A program made the position numbers and the translations under genes. Shown here in pieces: positions 1 to 5,405 of a stretch of DNA of 5,405 bases. Below the pieces are notes generated by a model. It searched no databases. It saw nothing but the letters and a program-made list of their open reading frames with translations, and was not told the DNA's origin. The stretch lies in the NCBI GenBank assembly GCA_012719015.1, contig JAAYBE010000280.1, positions 1 to 5,405 on the forward strand, in the 5' to 3' direction. The first letter of the stretch is position 1; each line of letters opens with the position of its first letter. This DNA is from Actinomycetota bacterium (GTDB lineage: Bacteria > Actinomycetota > Thermoleophilia > UBA2241).

Positions 1-74
1 CCTCCCGGTCGCGCTGCGTCCGGACCGACCGGCGCAGCCGAGCCGGGCGGCGGTGTGCCGCGGGTCCGCCGACC

Positions 75-82
75 TATATACT
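75..82 (+). promoter_or_regulatory. Candidate -10 element upstream of the methyltransferase gene
   Basis: The only A/T-rich island in the first 122 bases is TATATACT. Its last six bases, TATACT (77-82), differ from the TATAAT consensus at one position. Transcription from it would begin near 88-90 and leave a leader of roughly 35 bases before the ATG at 123. No convincing -35 hexamer sits 16-18 bases upstream (54-59 reads TGTGCC), so this is a -10-only call. It suggests that the methyltransferase gene can start its own transcript. Confidence 0.4.
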
Positions 83-110
83 CTGCACGTCCGTCCCGGG
101 TATTCGTCGT

Positions 111-115
111 GGAGG
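111..115 (+). promoter_or_regulatory. Shine-Dalgarno for the methyltransferase gene
   Basis: GGAGG lies seven bases before the ATG at 123. It fixes that ATG as the start, which also matches the N-terminus expected for the AcsE family, where the conserved GE-x-ING motif follows within a few residues. Confidence 0.8.
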
Positions 116-122
116 TTGTCCA

Positions 123-926
123 ATGCTGTTGATGGGTGAGTCGATCAACGGGACGCGCAAGCAGGTCGCCGAGGCGATCCAGGCGCGTGACGCGGAGTTC
201 ATCAAGAACCTGGCGCTGGAGCAGGTCGAGGCGGGCGCCGGCCTGCTCGACGTGAACGGCGGCGTCGCCGGCGGCAACGAGGTCGACGACCTCCTCTGGC
301 TCATCGAGGTCGTCATGGGCGTCACCGACATGCAGCTCATGGTCGACTCCGCCAATCCCAAGGCGCTCGACGCCGGCGTCCAGACGATCATCGACAAGGG
401 CGGCAAGGTCCCGTTCATCAACTCGATCAGCGGTGAGCAGCCGCGTATCGACGCCGTGCTCCCGCTCATCGAGAAGCACAAGTGCCCGGTCGTGGGCCTC
501 TGCCTCAGCAACGAGGGCATCCCGCCGACCGCCGAGGACCGTTTCGCGGTGGCCAAGCAGATCTTCGACCTGTGCACCGGTGCCGGCCTCCCGGCCGAGG
601 ACCTCTGGATCGACCCGCTCGTCATGGCCGTCTCCGCCGACCCGACTGCCCCGGGCGTCACCATGGACAGTCTCAAGCTCATCAAGGAGCGACTCCCCTC
701 TCGCACCACCGGCGGCCTCAGCAACGTGAGCTTCGGTCTGCCGAACAGGGGCCTGCTCAACCGGACGTTCGTGGCGATGTGCGCGGGCATCGGGCTGGAC
801 GGCCTGATCGTCGACGTGCGCAGCAAGCCGATGATGGCGACCATCAAGTCGATCGAGGCGTTGCGCGGCGAGGACAACTTCTGCGGCGCGTACCTGAAGG
901 CCCATCGCGCCGGCATCCTGGACTGA
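123..926 (+). CDS. Methyltetrahydrofolate:corrinoid methyltransferase (AcsE/MtrH-like, pterin-binding domain)
   Basis: This 267-residue protein is predicted to be a cytoplasmic TIM barrel that moves a methyl group between tetrahydrofolate and the cobalt of a corrinoid protein. The whole chain reads in line with the roughly 262-residue AcsE of Moorella as I remember it. It shows GESING at 5-10, LDVNGG at 42-47, VDSANP at 74-79 with Asp75, FINS at 98-101 with Asn100, IDPL at 163-166 with Asp164, and GLSNVSFGLPNRGLLNRTF at 198-216 with Asn201. Asp75, Asn100, Asp164 and Asn201 correspond to the AcsE pterin-binding and catalytic positions (Asp75, Asn96, Asp160, Asn199). There is no B12-binding or homocysteine domain, so it is not a whole MetH. 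The corrinoid protein and any substrate methyltransferase (MttB/MtgB type) are not visible; they could lie upstream. The family is sure. The physiological partner, whether acetyl-CoA pathway, glycine betaine or other demethylation, is not. Confidence 0.9.
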   Translation: MLLMGESINGTRKQVAEAIQARDAEFIKNLALEQVEAGAGLLDVNGGVAGGNEVDDLLWLIEVVMGVTDMQLMVDSANPKALDAGVQTIIDKGGKVPFINSISGEQPRIDAVLPLIEKHKCPVVGLCLSNEGIPPTAEDRFAVAKQIFDLCTGAGLPAEDLWIDPLVMAVSADPTAPGVTMDSLKLIKERLPSRTTGGLSNVSFGLPNRGLLNRTFVAMCAGIGLDGLIVDVRSKPMMATIKSIEALRGEDNFCGAYLKAHRAGILD

Positions 927-947
927 TGCCGGGGCGGCCGACCCGGC

Positions 948-974
948 GGCGTGGGGCGCGCTGGGCCCCACGCC
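948..974 (+). terminator. Intergenic hairpin, possible terminator or mRNA-stability element
   Basis: GGCGTGGGGC (948-957) and GCCCCACGCC (965-974) are perfect 10-base reverse complements around a 7-base loop. The hairpin sits 21 bases after the methyltransferase stop and ends 15 bases before the peptidase ATG. There is no T-tract, so it is not a classical intrinsic terminator. Hairpins lacking a U-tract are, however, commonly proposed as terminators in high-GC actinobacteria. It could instead protect or separate the two cistrons in a shared message. Confidence 0.5.
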
Positions 975-989
975 CGGCCAGGTAGCCGG

Positions 990-2102
990 ATGACGGCGCC
1001 GGCCCGTTGTCGCCTGCGCGACCTGGGGGTCGCCGTCGGCAGGCTGCCGACCGGAGCGCTCAACGCCGTCACCGACGTCCCCGGTGTGCGGGTCGGCCAC
1101 TGCACGGTCTCGTGGGGCGGGTCCGAGCTGCCGTCCGGCAGCGGGCCCGCCCGCACGGGGGTGACCGCGATCTTCCCGCACGCCGACGACCTCTGGCACG
1201 GGCGTGTCGTGGCCGGCGCTCACGTCGCCAACGGGGTGGGCGAGCTCATCGGCATCAGCGCCGTGCGCGAGTGGGGGCTCGTCGAGACGCCCATCCTGCT
1301 GACCAACTCCCAGAGCGCCGGTGCGGTCTACGACGCCGCGGTGCGCTGGATCATGGGGCGCCAGCCCGGCGCGGGGCTCGAGGACGCGGTCATGCCGGTG
1401 GTCGGCGAGTGCGACGACGGGTTCCTCAACGACCTGCGCGGCATGCACGTCGGCGCGGAGCACGTACACGCGGCGCTGGACGGCGCCGCGGGCGGGCCCG
1501 TGGCCGAGGGTTGTGTCGGGGCCGGCACCGGCATGTCCTGCTTCGACTTCAAGGCCGGTATCGGCACCTCCTCACGGGTCGTGACCGCGCACGGGCGCCG
1601 CTACACGGTCGGCGTCCTGGCGTTGACCAACTTCGGCGTGCGCCACCGGCTCAGCGTCGACGGCGCGCCGGTGGGTCGCGAGATCACCGACCTCATGCCG
1701 AAGGAGGGTCGGGAGGGGTCGTGCATCGTCGTCCTCGCGACCGACGCCCCTCTCACCGCACGGCAGTGCGCGCGTATGGCCGCGCGCTGCTCCCTGGGCC
1801 TCGCGGCGACCGGCTCGTACGCGTCCGACGGCAGCGGCGAGATCATGCTCGCCTTCTCGACCGCGCAGCGCATCCCGCGCACGTCTCCGGAGCCGCTCAC
1901 TCTCGTCTCCGTCAGCAACGACGAGATGGGGGAGCTCTTCGAGGGGGCGGTCGACGCGACCGCGGAGAGCGTCCACAACTCGCTCACCGCCGCCGTCACC
2001 ACGGTCGGACGCGACGGCAACGTCGCGTACGAGGTGCCGCTCGACCGCTTGGTGCAGGCGCTGCGACGCGCCGGTCGCGACGCACGACTCCCCGGCGTCT
2101 GA
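990..2102 (+). CDS. dmpA: P1/DmpA family self-processing aminopeptidase (MEROPS S58)
   Basis: This 370-residue N-terminal-nucleophile hydrolase is close in length to the DmpA precursor (about 375). Family members cleave themselves at a Gly-Ser bond, and the freed Ser removes N-terminal residues from short peptides, amides or esters, sometimes D- or beta-amino acids. Visible motifs are PTGALNAVTDVPGVRVGH at 20-37, GCVGAGTGM at 174-182, FKAGIGTSSR at 187-196, LTNFG at 212-216, the predicted cleavage site Gly243-Ser244 (EGSCIVV), and GSGE with Ser282 and Glu284. The 38-residue spacing from Ser244 to Ser282 equals that between Ser250 and Ser288 in DmpA/BapA, so the Ser-Ser-Glu set looks intact. 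No signal peptide is seen, so a cytoplasmic place is likely. The ATG at 990 was preferred to an in-frame GTG at 951 because family homology starts just after it and the 951 codon lies inside a hairpin; its own ribosome site (AGGT, 980-983) is weak. Exact substrate is unknown. The gene precedes a peptide-type ABC importer, which suggests peptide processing. Confidence 0.9.
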   Translation: MTAPARCRLRDLGVAVGRLPTGALNAVTDVPGVRVGHCTVSWGGSELPSGSGPARTGVTAIFPHADDLWHGRVVAGAHVANGVGELIGISAVREWGLVETPILLTNSQSAGAVYDAAVRWIMGRQPGAGLEDAVMPVVGECDDGFLNDLRGMHVGAEHVHAALDGAAGGPVAEGCVGAGTGMSCFDFKAGIGTSSRVVTAHGRRYTVGVLALTNFGVRHRLSVDGAPVGREITDLMPKEGREGSCIVVLATDAPLTARQCARMAARCSLGLAATGSYASDGSGEIMLAFSTAQRIPRTSPEPLTLVSVSNDEMGELFEGAVDATAESVHNSLTAAVTTVGRDGNVAYEVPLDRLVQALRRAGRDARLPGV

Positions 2103-2120
2103 CGCATGCGGCCGGGGGCC

Positions 2121-2149
2121 TTGCCGCGCGTCCGGTGTGGGTCTACGAT
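2121..2149 (+). promoter_or_regulatory. Predicted sigma70-type promoter for the ABC importer operon
   Basis: TTGCCG (2121-2126) and TACGAT (2144-2149) are separated by exactly 17 bases and match the -35 and -10 consensus at 4/6 and 4/6 positions. The -10 keeps the key TA...T bases. It begins 19 bases after the peptidase stop and would give a long leader of about 230 bases before the permease start at 2386. A second, weaker -10-like TACGCT lies at 2209-2214 with only a poor -35 (CCGACG, 2185-2190). Confidence 0.5.
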
Positions 2150-2237
2150 GAACACCGCACGGCTCGGTCCCCGTCAGTGTCGGGCCGACGTCCTTGCGGG
2201 AGCTCGTGTACGCTGGGTCACGCACCGCCGGGGCGCC

Positions 2238-2263
2238 GCCGCGCGACGCCCGCGTCGCGCGGC
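2238..2263. repeat. 26-bp near-perfect inverted repeat in the operon leader
   Basis: GCCGCGCGACGC (2238-2249) and GCGTCGCGCGGC (2252-2263) are perfect 12-base reverse complements separated by only CC. As RNA this would fold into an 11-bp stem with a 4-base loop. As DNA it is a compact palindrome of the kind bound by a dimeric regulator. It has no following T-tract. It lies about 90 bases downstream of the predicted promoter and 122 bases before the permease start. It may therefore be an attenuator, an operator or a terminator for the upstream peptidase transcript. Confidence 0.55.
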
Positions 2264-2374
2264 CGGGCCAAGCTTCGCGGCGGATGCGGGGAGGCCGAGG
2301 AGGGGTGTCTCCGCGGTCCGGCGACCACGGATGTGAGAGAGGGGGTCGAGGATCCGCTCGTGCGTGCGTTCGGT

Positions 2375-2384
2375 GCGGGTGATC
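2375..2384 (+). promoter_or_regulatory. Extended Shine-Dalgarno deciding the GTG start of permease B
   Basis: GCGGGTGATC matches the extended anti-16S complement GGAGGTGATC at 8 of 10 positions, including an unbroken GGTGATC. It is placed so that the GGAGG-equivalent ends six bases before GTG 2386. This favours GTG 2386 over the alternative in-frame GTG at 2395, which would have GAGGA only two bases upstream. Confidence 0.6.
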
Positions 2385-2385
2385 C

Positions 2386-3363
2386 GTGAGGACAGTGAAC
2401 AAACGACGATACTTCATCCGCAAACTCCTGAACGCAGTGCTCACGATCGTCCTCGTGGCCTCGTTCAACTTCGCGCTCTTCCGCATCCTCCCCGGCGACC
2501 CGGCCCGGCTTCTCCTCCCCAAGGGGAAGACCGACCCTGCGGTCATCGAGCGCCAGCGCAAGACGTTCAACCTCGACAAGCCCATGTGGCAGCAGTTCGT
2601 CTTCTACTGGCGCGACACGATCCGGGGCGAGTTCGGCATGTCGTTCGCGGAGAAGCGCCCCGTCACCGAGGTCGTGGCCGAGCGCATCTGGCCCACCGTC
2701 CTGCTCGTGGGAGTCGGCACCGTCTTCGCCACCATCCTGGGCATGATCATGGGGGTCTTCGCCGGATGGAGGCGCAACGGCACCTTCGACGTGGCGTCCA
2801 CCAACTTAGGGATGATCCTGTACGCGATGCCGACCTTCTGGTTCGGGCTCCTCATGATCATGCTGTTCGCCACCAAACTGCGCTGGTTCCCCACCGGGCG
2901 GATGGCGGAGCCGGGCGTCGAGCTGCAGGGCTTCGCGGCGTTCCAGTCGATGCTCAAGCACCTGTTCCTGCCCGCCTTCACCTTCGCGATCGCCTACGTC
3001 GGCGAGTACCACCTCATCATGCGCAGCTCGATCACCGGCGTGATGAAGGAGGACTACGCGCTCACCGCGCGCGCGAAGGGGCTGAGCGAGAACGCGGTAC
3101 TGTGGAGGCACGTGGTGCCCAACGCACTGCTGCCCACGGTGACCGTGGTGATGATGAACCTCGGCTTCGTGATGTCCGGCGCCATCCTGTCGGAGAGCGT
3201 GTTCAACTGGCCGGGGCTGGGGCTGCTCTCGTATGAGTCGATGCAGAAGCGCGACTACCCCGTGATGCAGGCGGTCTTCCTCGTCGCCAGCATCGCGGTG
3301 ATCATCGCCAACCTCATCGCCGACATCACGTATTACTACCTCGACCCGAGGGTGCAGGCATGA
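2386..3363 (+). CDS. dppB: Peptide/nickel-type ABC transporter permease, DppB/OppB family
   Basis: This 325-residue inner-membrane subunit forms one half of the translocation pore of a Dpp/Opp-type importer. It has the standard layout: a first helix at about 14-32 followed by the family hallmark ILPGDPARLL (34-43); a long external loop; then helices near 103-125, 139-162, 192-213, 247-271 and 292-315. The cytoplasmic EAA coupling loop, which docks on the ATPase, is at 222-250 and contains ARAKGLSENAVLW and HVVPNALLP. Length is normal for DppB. Leu141 uses TTA (2806-2808), the only TTA codon read in any gene of this window. The stop overlaps the next start as ATGA (3360-3363), so coupling to permease C is expected. 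Dpp and Opp cannot be told apart from sequence alone, and metal or other substrates are possible in this family. Confidence 0.93.
   Translation: MRTVNKRRYFIRKLLNAVLTIVLVASFNFALFRILPGDPARLLLPKGKTDPAVIERQRKTFNLDKPMWQQFVFYWRDTIRGEFGMSFAEKRPVTEVVAERIWPTVLLVGVGTVFATILGMIMGVFAGWRRNGTFDVASTNLGMILYAMPTFWFGLLMIMLFATKLRWFPTGRMAEPGVELQGFAAFQSMLKHLFLPAFTFAIAYVGEYHLIMRSSITGVMKEDYALTARAKGLSENAVLWRHVVPNALLPTVTVVMMNLGFVMSGAILSESVFNWPGLGLLSYESMQKRDYPVMQAVFLVASIAVIIANLIADITYYYLDPRVQA
3348..3352 (+). promoter_or_regulatory. Shine-Dalgarno for permease C inside permease B
   Basis: GAGGG ends seven bases before the ATG at 3360, within the last codons of permease B. It supports this far-upstream start and therefore the long N-terminal extension of permease C. 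Confidence 0.6.
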
Positions 3364-4919
3364 GTACATCAGGACCATCCCTCGTGCCGCGGAGGTTCCG
3401 CAACTGGGTCGTCGTCTGGGGCGTCGTCCTCTGGGTCGTGCTGGAGCTGGTCACCTACCCGAAGGACGTCTCCGTCGGCAGCGGTCTGTCCGCGGTGGTC
3501 AAGGGGTTCTTCTCGCCCACCATCGCGGCGTACCCGGCGTGGGTCATAGCCGTGGCCGCCCTGGCGTGCTTCGCGTACGGCGGCATCTCCTTCGCGCGCG
3601 GGAGCAAGGCCAGGGTCATGGCCGCCCTGCTGCTCGTGGAGGGCGCGGTGCTCGCCGTGTGGTCCGTGCTCGCCGGCGGCGGGCCCGGCGGCTGGTCGGC
3701 CGGCGCCAACGAGAGCACCATCAACTGGACCCTCCAGACGGTCGCGGTCGTCCTCGCCGCCCTGTGCGTCTGGTTCTGGGCGGTCGGCAACCCGGAGCGG
3801 GCGGAGCTGCTCACGTGGAACACGCATCAGGTCTGGAGGCTCTACCGCGCCAACTGGCAGGGAATGGTCGGCCTCGTGATCCTGGTCGTGTTCATCGCCA
3901 TGGCGCTGTTCGCGCCCTTCCTCGCCGATCACGCGCTGCTCGACCCCAACGCGCAGATCCGGGATCCCGCCACGGGCGAGCTGTTCGGGCCGTACCACGC
4001 GCCCACCCCGTACTACTACAACTGGTTCGGCACCGACCAGGTTGGGCAGAGCGTCCTTGCGCAGTTCATCTGGAGCGCCCGCATCTCCCTGATGGTCGGT
4101 CTTCTGGCCGCCTTCATGTCCACCGTGCTCGGCGCCGGCATCGGCATCCTCGCCGGGTACGTGGGCGGCTGGCAGGCCGAGGGCTGGATGCGCCTCACTG
4201 ACGTGTTCCTCGTCCTGCCGTGGCTGCCGCTGGCGATGGTCCTGGCGGCGGCCTGGGGCCAGAACTACTGGATGATCGTGCTCATCATCGGGATCACGAG
4301 CTGGCCCGGGACCGCCCGCATGGTGCGCTCCGACACGCTGCGCGTGCGCGAACTGCAGTTCATCGAGCGCGCCAAGGCGATCGGCTCGAGCACGGCTCAC
4401 GTGATGAAGAAGCACATCCTGCCCAACGTGATGCCGCTCATCTTCGCCAACCTCGTGCTGGTGGTGGCCATCGCCATCCTCTCCGAGACCACGCTGTCGT
4501 TCCTCGGCCTCGGCGACCCGCTCAACTTCAGCTGGGGCACCATGCTCCACTACGCCTGGGTCAACGGCGCCGCCGGACTGCCCGCCTGGTGGTACCTGCT
4601 GCCGCCGGGCATCGCGATCATCCTCGTCGTGCTCGCCTTCACCTTCATCGGCACGGCCTACGACGAGGTGCTCGATCCCAAGCTGCGCAAACGCGAGGAG
4701 AGCACCGGCGAGAGCCGCTTCACGGCCCGCGGCGAGCCGGCCGTGGCCGTCGCCGGCGGCGCCGGCGTGGGCGGCAGCGCCGGCGTGTTCACGCCGGGCG
4801 TCCAGACCGACGACGCCATGCCGGACTTCGACCAGCCGGCGGGCGGCTCCATCGGCCGGCCGGAGGGCGGGGGCTGGGTCGGCGGCCGCATCCAGGACGA
4901 CGAGAAGGGGGGCGAGTGA
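3360..4919 (+). CDS. dppC: DppC/OppC-type ABC permease with four-helix N-terminal extension
   Basis: This is the second pore subunit of the importer, 519 residues against about 280-330 for usual DppC. The canonical domain begins near 158: VWRLYRANWQ, helix 167-188 with ALFAPFLAD, the NWFGTDQVGQ motif at 221-230, helices around 241-268, 281-300, 302-316, 357-380 and 413-434, and an EAA coupling loop at 331-356 (IERAKAIGSS, HILPN). Before it lie about 150 extra residues with hydrophobic stretches at 15-33, 59-77, 85-105 and 123-143, probably four more helices. After it, residues 445-519 form a Gly/Ala-rich soluble tail. In the FGTD loop, the GRD usual in this family reads GQS (229-231), a departure at a conserved spot. 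The ATGA overlap with permease B and a good ribosome site support the long form as a single reading frame. The permease call is firm; the role of the extension is unknown. Confidence 0.92.
   Translation: MSTSGPSLVPRRFRNWVVVWGVVLWVVLELVTYPKDVSVGSGLSAVVKGFFSPTIAAYPAWVIAVAALACFAYGGISFARGSKARVMAALLLVEGAVLAVWSVLAGGGPGGWSAGANESTINWTLQTVAVVLAALCVWFWAVGNPERAELLTWNTHQVWRLYRANWQGMVGLVILVVFIAMALFAPFLADHALLDPNAQIRDPATGELFGPYHAPTPYYYNWFGTDQVGQSVLAQFIWSARISLMVGLLAAFMSTVLGAGIGILAGYVGGWQAEGWMRLTDVFLVLPWLPLAMVLAAAWGQNYWMIVLIIGITSWPGTARMVRSDTLRVRELQFIERAKAIGSSTAHVMKKHILPNVMPLIFANLVLVVAIAILSETTLSFLGLGDPLNFSWGTMLHYAWVNGAAGLPAWWYLLPPGIAIILVVLAFTFIGTAYDEVLDPKLRKREESTGESRFTARGEPAVAVAGGAGVGGSAGVFTPGVQTDDAMPDFDQPAGGSIGRPEGGGWVGGRIQDDEKGGE
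4759..4787 (+). repeat. Short direct repeat in the permease C tail
   Basis: GCGCCGGCGTG occurs at 4759-4769 and again at 4777-4787, offset by 18 bases (six codons), so it encodes Ala-Gly-Val twice in the Gly-rich tail. It marks low-complexity coding sequence, probably grown by slippage, rather than a regulatory site. Confidence 0.5.
4905..4912 (+). promoter_or_regulatory. Shine-Dalgarno for the ATPase gene
   Basis: AAGGGGGG lies six bases before the ATG at 4919, inside the last codons of permease C. With the TGATG stop/start overlap it identifies 4919 as the start of the ATPase gene. Confidence 0.65.
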
Positions 4920-5405
4920 TGGCCGCCACCGCCGCCAAGCCCAAGAAGGCCGTGGAGAGCAAGCCGCCCGAGCGCATCGAGCACCGGGGCCTGCTCGACG
5001 TGCGCGGCCTGACCACCCACTTCAAGCTCGGCGCCGGCCGTGTCCAGGCCGTGCGCGACGTCTCCTTCACGGTCGAGCCTGGCGAGAGCCTCGGGCTCGC
5101 CGGCGAGTCGGGCTGCGGCAAGACCACCGCTGCGCTCAGCATCCTCAAGCTGCTCCCCGAGAACGGCCGTCTCGTCTCCGGCGAGGTGCTGTTCGACGGC
5201 CGCAACCTCGCCAAGCGCACCGAGTACGGCATGAGCAAGATCCGCTGGAAGGAGATCAGCATCATCTTCCAGGGGGCGATGAACGCCCTGAACCCGGTGC
5301 GCGAGACCGGCAAGCAGATCGCCGAGCCCATCCAGCTGCACGAGGGCCTCTCCGAGAAGCGGGCCATGGAGCGCACGAGAGAGCTCTTCGAGCTCGTGGG
5401 CATCA
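4919..5405 (+). CDS. dppD: Peptide ABC transporter ATP-binding protein, DppD/OppD family (partial, 3' end outside window)
   Basis: The reading frame from ATG 4919 stays open to the window end and gives 162 residues, about half of a normal DppD. After a Lys/Ala-rich leader (1-24) unlike the short N-terminus of most DppD, the ATPase core starts at LLDVRGLTTHF (25-35). It continues with VQAVRDVSF (42-50), the Walker A GESGCGKTT (62-70) and the Q-loop IIFQGAMNALNPV (115-127, Gln118). The LNPV after the Q-loop is typical of the DppD/OppD/DppF group. The signature motif, Walker B, H-loop and the C-terminal oligopeptide domain lie beyond 5405. The subunit sits on the cytoplasmic face and hydrolyses ATP to drive uptake through the two permeases upstream. 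Its start shares one base with the permease C stop (TGATG), implying coupled synthesis. A partner DppF would be expected next. Confidence 0.93.
   Translation, partial: MAATAAKPKKAVESKPPERIEHRGLLDVRGLTTHFKLGAGRVQAVRDVSFTVEPGESLGLAGESGCGKTTAALSILKLLPENGRLVSGEVLFDGRNLAKRTEYGMSKIRWKEISIIFQGAMNALNPVRETGKQIAEPIQLHEGLSEKRAMERTRELFELVGI

Larger units (their letters stand above)
2103..2385. other. Intergenic region with promoter, dyad and long leader
   Basis: This 283-base gap is the longest non-coding stretch in the window. It holds the predicted promoter near its left end, the strong dyad at 2238-2263, and the permease ribosome site at its right end. Short reading frames across it encode only Arg/Ala/Gly-rich composition-driven peptides with no recognisable domain, so I regard it as non-coding. 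A short GC hairpin can be drawn just after the peptidase stop (GCGGC 2108-2112 with GCCGC 2123-2127), but it is too weak to call. Confidence 0.65.

Noticed and set aside
1..122. Cobalamin riboswitch upstream of the corrinoid-linked methyltransferase
   Set aside because: I looked for a B12-box-like element and a large folded leader. Only short GC-rich stems are present (for example CGGACC 21-26 with GGTCCG 63-68), and the leader after the predicted promoter is about 35 bases.
951..989. Upstream GTG start for the peptidase, adding 13 residues
   Set aside because: The GTG lies within the 948-974 hairpin, has no good ribosome site, and the extra residues are not needed for the family N-terminus.
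74..1156. Long minus-strand open frame of 360 codons across the methyltransferase and the start of the peptidase
   Set aside because: It lies antisense to two genes with clear family motifs, its product is Ser/Pro/Arg-rich with no domain, and long antisense frames are expected in GC-rich DNA.
2106..2336. Possible small genes in the intergenic region (76 and 62 codons)
   Set aside because: They are Arg/Ala/Gly-rich, share no motif with known small proteins, and run through the dyad and predicted promoter.
2350..2385. GGATC (2350-2354) pairing with GATCC (2381-2385) to mask the permease B ribosome site
   Set aside because: Only five base pairs across a 26-base loop; this is too weak to claim as a translational switch.
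1007..2389. 460-codon + strand frame overlapping the peptidase and the intergenic region
   Set aside because: It is an Arg/Gly/Ala-rich out-of-frame shadow; the peptidase frame shows full S58 motifs across the same DNA.
3369..4550. Long minus-strand open frame of 393 codons under permease C
   Set aside because: The product is His/Asp/Glu/Gly-rich shadow sequence of a membrane protein gene, with no recognisable domain and no own promoter.

Overview
The window is very G+C-rich, with third codon positions almost all G or C and only one TTA leucine codon. It carries five protein-coding genes, all on the + strand and tightly packed. The base composition, a GTG start and strong purine-rich ribosome binding sites suggest a high-GC bacterium. 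An actinobacterium is my best guess, and an anaerobic or corrinoid-using one would fit the first gene. The lineage is an inference: there is no rRNA or other taxonomic marker here.

Layout. Positions 1-122 are a non-coding leader with a candidate -10 element and a clear Shine-Dalgarno. Positions 123-926 encode a methyltetrahydrofolate:corrinoid methyltransferase of the AcsE/MtrH-like pterin-binding family with all expected active-site residues. A perfect 10-bp hairpin (948-974) fills the short gap before the next gene. Positions 990-2102 encode a P1/DmpA family self-cleaving N-terminal-nucleophile aminopeptidase (MEROPS S58) with its scissile Gly-Ser and Ser-x-Glu motifs intact. Positions 2103-2385 are a 283-bp intergenic region holding a good sigma70-type promoter (TTGCCG-17-TACGAT) and a near-perfect 26-bp dyad. 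Then comes a peptide/nickel-type ABC importer operon: permease B (2386-3363), permease C (3360-4919) and the first ATPase (4919 to beyond the window end). These three genes overlap at their stop/start codons (ATGA and TGATG) and should be translationally coupled.

How they may work together. The ABC genes form the membrane and ATPase part of a Dpp/Opp-type importer. The substrate-binding protein and the second ATPase are not in view and could lie downstream. The neighbouring DmpA-type peptidase would be a sensible partner, trimming imported short peptides or amides in the cytoplasm, but its own promoter context means co-regulation is unproven. The methyltransferase belongs to one-carbon/corrinoid metabolism. 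Its partners (corrinoid protein, substrate-specific methyltransferase) are not in the window.

The most unusual protein feature is permease C. It carries about 150 extra N-terminal residues predicted to form four membrane helices ahead of a complete OppC/DppC domain, plus an approximately 75-residue Gly/Ala-rich C-terminal tail. I found no RNA gene, CRISPR array, mobile element or clearly new multi-gene system.
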